The position numbers were made by a program, and so were the translations under genes. Of a DNA stretch of 64,000 nt, positions 62,715 through 64,000 are shown in pieces. The DNA comes from Bradyrhizobium sp. CCGB01 (GTDB taxonomy: Bacteria > Pseudomonadota > Alphaproteobacteria > Rhizobiales > Xanthobacteraceae). The notes beneath the pieces were generated by a model, which was not told where the DNA came from, did no database searches, and saw only the letters and a list, made by a program, of their open reading frames with translations. The stretch is from NCBI RefSeq assembly GCF_024199795.1, contig NZ_JANADK010000001.1, forward strand, positions 5,084,001 to 5,148,000, given 5' to 3'. Every line of letters begins with the position of its first letter. The first letter of the stretch is position 1.

Positions 62715-63653
62715 ATGGCCGATGTCGTCGTCGAGCAAGGTCGCGTCGCCCGTGCGACGGGCGCGAGGAAGGGACGAAGCCTGCGCAATGCGCTGGGGCG
62801 AAAATCGACGGTCGCATTCTTCCTGACTCTGCCGCTGATCCTCCTGATCGCACTGCTCGTGCTCTACCCCGCCTTTTACTCGGTTTACCTCGCGACGCTG
62901 AACAAGGCGATGACGAAATTCGTCGGCTTGAGCAACTTCACCTTCCTGTTCAAGCGCGAAACATTCTGGATGGTGGTGCGGCAGTCCTGCATCTTCGCGA
63001 TCACCGCGGTGATCTTCAAGGCGTTGATCGGCTTCATCGTCGCGCATTTCGTCCACAACATTCCGGCCAAGGGCCAGCGCAAATGGCGCGGCATGTTGCT
63101 GGTGCCCTGGGTGATCCCTCCGGCGATGAGCACCCTGGCCTGGCTGTGGCTGTTCGATCCCTCCTACAGCGCCTTCAACTACACGCTCTCCTTCTTCGGC
63201 GTCGGGCCGATCCCGTGGCTTGGCGACACCTTCTGGGCGCGGTTCTCCGTCATCCTCGTCAACATCTGGTACGGCGCTCCGTTCTTCATGATCATGTATC
63301 TCGCCGCGCTGAAATCAGTGCCCGATCAGCTCTATGAGGCCGCCGCGATCGATGGCGCCAATTGGTGGCAGCGGATCTGGTACGTCACCTTGCCGATGAT
63401 GCGCAACATCATCGCCATCACGACCCTGTTCTCCCTGATCGTGACCTTCGCCAACTTCGACATCGTGCGCATCCTGACGTCCGGCGGGCCGCTGGATACG
63501 ACGCATCTGTTCGCCACCTGGGCGTTCCAGGTCGGCATCCAGAGCAGCGACATTCCGCTCGGCGCCTGCGTCTCCCTGTTCATGGTGCCGATCCTCGCCG
63601 TCGCAGCGATCTTCATCCTGCGCGATGTCACCAAACGCGGGAACGAGGCCTGA
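62715..63653 (+). CDS. Sugar ABC transporter permease (MalF-like)
   Basis: A 312-residue inner-membrane permease with six main segments. The EAA loop is YEAAAIDGANWWQRIWYVTL, the standard contact with the ATPase. The N-terminus (about 30 residues) is basic and cytoplasmic. It lies 153 bases after the binding-protein gene, and its stop overlaps the next start (TGATG). Confidence 0.92.
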   Translation: MADVVVEQGRVARATGARKGRSLRNALGRKSTVAFFLTLPLILLIALLVLYPAFYSVYLATLNKAMTKFVGLSNFTFLFKRETFWMVVRQSCIFAITAVIFKALIGFIVAHFVHNIPAKGQRKWRGMLLVPWVIPPAMSTLAWLWLFDPSYSAFNYTLSFFGVGPIPWLGDTFWARFSVILVNIWYGAPFFMIMYLAALKSVPDQLYEAAAIDGANWWQRIWYVTLPMMRNIIAITTLFSLIVTFANFDIVRILTSGGPLDTTHLFATWAFQVGIQSSDIPLGACVSLFMVPILAVAAIFILRDVTKRGNEA

Positions 63654-64000
63654 TGAGCACGCTTGCAATCGACAAGGGCGGACCGACGCGCAAGGTCAAG
63701 CTTGGCAGCATGAGCCGCGACCGCACCTGGGCGCTGCGCTGGTCCTATTTCTTCCTGGTGCTGTTCGCGATCTTCTTCCTGACGCCGCCGATCTACATGC
63801 TGATCACGTCGCTCAAGAGCAGCGCGGAAATATCGGCTGCGACCAACCCCTGGTGGGTGTTCCACCCGACGCTGTCGAACTATGTCGAGCTCCTGACCTC
63901 GAACCAGTTTCTGCGCTTCTTCTGGAATTCGTCGATCGTGTCGATCGTGGTCGTCATCATCACGATGTTGATCAGCATCCCCGCGGCCTTCGCGCTCGCC
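63653..64000 (+). CDS. Sugar ABC transporter permease (MalG-like), cut by the window end
   Basis: The ATG at 63653 overlaps the previous stop. The first 116 residues are visible: a basic start, a membrane segment (YFFLVLFAIFFLTPPIYMLI), then the periplasmic loop TSLKSSAEI and a typical NYVELLTSNQFLRFFWNS before the second segment. This is the usual N-terminal half of a MalG-type permease. The remainder and the ATPase gene would lie beyond the window. Confidence 0.9.
   Translation, partial: MSTLAIDKGGPTRKVKLGSMSRDRTWALRWSYFFLVLFAIFFLTPPIYMLITSLKSSAEISAATNPWWVFHPTLSNYVELLTSNQFLRFFWNSSIVSIVVVIITMLISIPAAFALA

Overview
The window comes from a high-GC alphaproteobacterium, most likely Bradyrhizobium or a close relative. 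The basis is codon and base composition, the density of ABC and TRAP uptake systems, and several very small conserved proteins that I associate with that group. No alignment was run. No insertion sequence, integrase, phage gene, CRISPR array or rRNA was seen. One tRNA (Ser, UGA) is present.

Layout. 1-3.7 kb: a sugar-acid-type module with an MFS permease (cut by the window edge), a GntR regulator with two DNA-binding domains, and an exported beta-propeller lactonase, followed by an exported protein of unknown function. 3.8-14.8 kb: an aromatic-acid block with a Liv-type ABC transporter (one subunit a permease-ATPase fusion), an aldehyde dehydrogenase and an AraC regulator. Beside it lies a LysR-controlled set (binding protein, nitroreductase, hydroxylaminobenzoate lyase) that matches the 4-nitrobenzoate to protocatechuate route. 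15.2-24.5 kb: two TRAP systems, the first in an operon with an acyl-CoA synthetase, separated by an autotransporter-type outer-membrane protein.

24.6-33.4 kb: housekeeping genes, namely the tmk-holB-metG-tatD-MBL hydrolase row, a penicillin-binding carboxypeptidase, an epoxide hydrolase and RlpA. The methionyl-tRNA synthetase carries a 150-residue Lys/Ala/Pro-rich N-terminal tail. 33.4-42.1 kb: very small proteins, a UPF0114 membrane protein, the F1-ATPase zeta inhibitor, a decayed gene, a DUF2786-type protein, tRNA-Ser, ilvD and a double glyoxalase-fold protein.

42.3-46.7 kb is the most interesting part: a compact peptide natural-product operon of the TOMM class (thiazole/oxazole-modified). 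It encodes a 149-residue precursor with a signal-like N-terminus and an 18-cysteine core, a fused leader-binding/YcaO cyclodehydratase, and a SagB-type azoline oxidase. A strong hairpin separates the precursor from the enzymes. No dedicated exporter, protease or immunity gene lies beside it.

46.8-64 kb: a complete dipeptide/oligopeptide ABC operon with a sugar-isomerase-fold protein, an NAD-salvage group (pncA, a PHA-synthase-like hydrolase, nadE), glucokinase, small proteins, a receiver-only response regulator, a Spy/LTXXQ-like exported protein, and the start of a sugar ABC transporter operon that runs off the end.
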